The translations under genes were made by a program, and so were the position numbers. Below, one piece after another: positions 59,606-59,637 of a stretch of 59,637 nucleotides of DNA (within the stretch, counting starts at the first letter, position 1; each line of letters opens with the position of its first letter). The notes beneath the pieces were generated by a model that ran no database searches, was not told where the DNA came from, and saw only the letters and a program-made list of their open reading frames with translations. Source of the DNA: Flammeovirgaceae bacterium (GTDB taxonomy: Bacteria; Bacteroidota; Bacteroidia; Cytophagales; Cyclobacteriaceae); contig JAJTGQ010000057.1 of the NCBI GenBank assembly GCA_021299455.1, positions 1 through 59,637 on the forward strand. The letters run 5' to 3'.

Positions 59606-59637
59606 AATTTACTATTCACAATTTCAAAATACTCTAG

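Overview
The window looks like a chromosomal segment of a Bacteroidota bacterium, most likely a Cytophagales-type organism. This rests on gene content (Bat-type VWA/TPR pair, DUF3179, WbqC, YwqK/MORN, 3-keto-disaccharide hydrolase, BstA-like DinB protein, B-C-D-G-E-A Rnf gene order), short A-rich leaders without strong Shine-Dalgarno sites, and a moderate GC content. The taxon is an inference. I see no phage, IS element or CRISPR array. The only mobile-looking piece is a tRNA-linked GIY-YIG duplication at the right end.

Left third (0.2-25.6 kb): a pyruvate/low-potential electron hub. It holds pyruvate phosphate dikinase (-), a GH63 glucosidase (+), and a minus-strand sulfide operon (SQR-like flavoprotein, TusE/DsrC-like, DsrE-like). 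Divergent from that operon is a plus-strand run of 11 closely spaced genes: pyruvate:flavodoxin oxidoreductase, a DHOD-like flavoprotein, flavodoxin, an unknown protein, RseC-like, rnfB, C, D, G, E and A. The PFOR lacks the internal 2x[4Fe-4S] ferredoxin domain. Flavodoxin is encoded two genes downstream and Rnf follows, so the operon reads as pyruvate to flavodoxin to Rnf to NAD+ plus an ion gradient. A BLUF photoreceptor and a KorAB 2-oxoacid oxidoreductase follow. FNR-type 14-bp palindromes lie in the SQR/PFOR divergent promoter and upstream of korAB. A Tat-type Gfo/Idh/MocA protein and a DoxX protein close the region.

Middle (25.8-43.1 kb): a TonB-family protein; a minus-strand TerC, BstA-like, YheT and SRAP run in which the SRAP protein has lost its catalytic Cys, Glu and His; then a long plus-strand run of glycerol-3-phosphate dehydrogenase, DUF3179, GH13 alpha-glucosidase, ROK kinase, PfkB-type kinase, beta-phosphoglucomutase and GH65 maltose-type phosphorylase (a maltose route giving glucose 6-phosphate). 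After it come WbqC, GT2, methyltransferase, a four-helix EamA/SMR flippase-like protein and a sugar aminotransferase, which resemble a small lipid-linked aminosugar pathway.

Right third (43.2-59.6 kb): a Gfo/Idh/MocA, xylose-isomerase-like, cytochrome c, 3-keto-disaccharide hydrolase, unknown and second xylose-isomerase-like cluster (probable 3-keto-glycoside catabolism); GTP-dependent PEP carboxykinase; a MORN/YwqK repeat protein; and a minus-strand fatty-acyl-CoA set (MDR-MaoC fusion, SDR, acyl-CoA dehydrogenase, thiolase). A BatB/BatC pair follows, then two tandem tRNA-associated GIY-YIG genes and tRNA-Pro(UGG).

Many short spacers carry degenerate AT-rich direct repeats with a strict 7-bp period but different unit sequences. 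No gene-free stretch exceeds 300 bases. The first 160 bases hold nothing I can identify.
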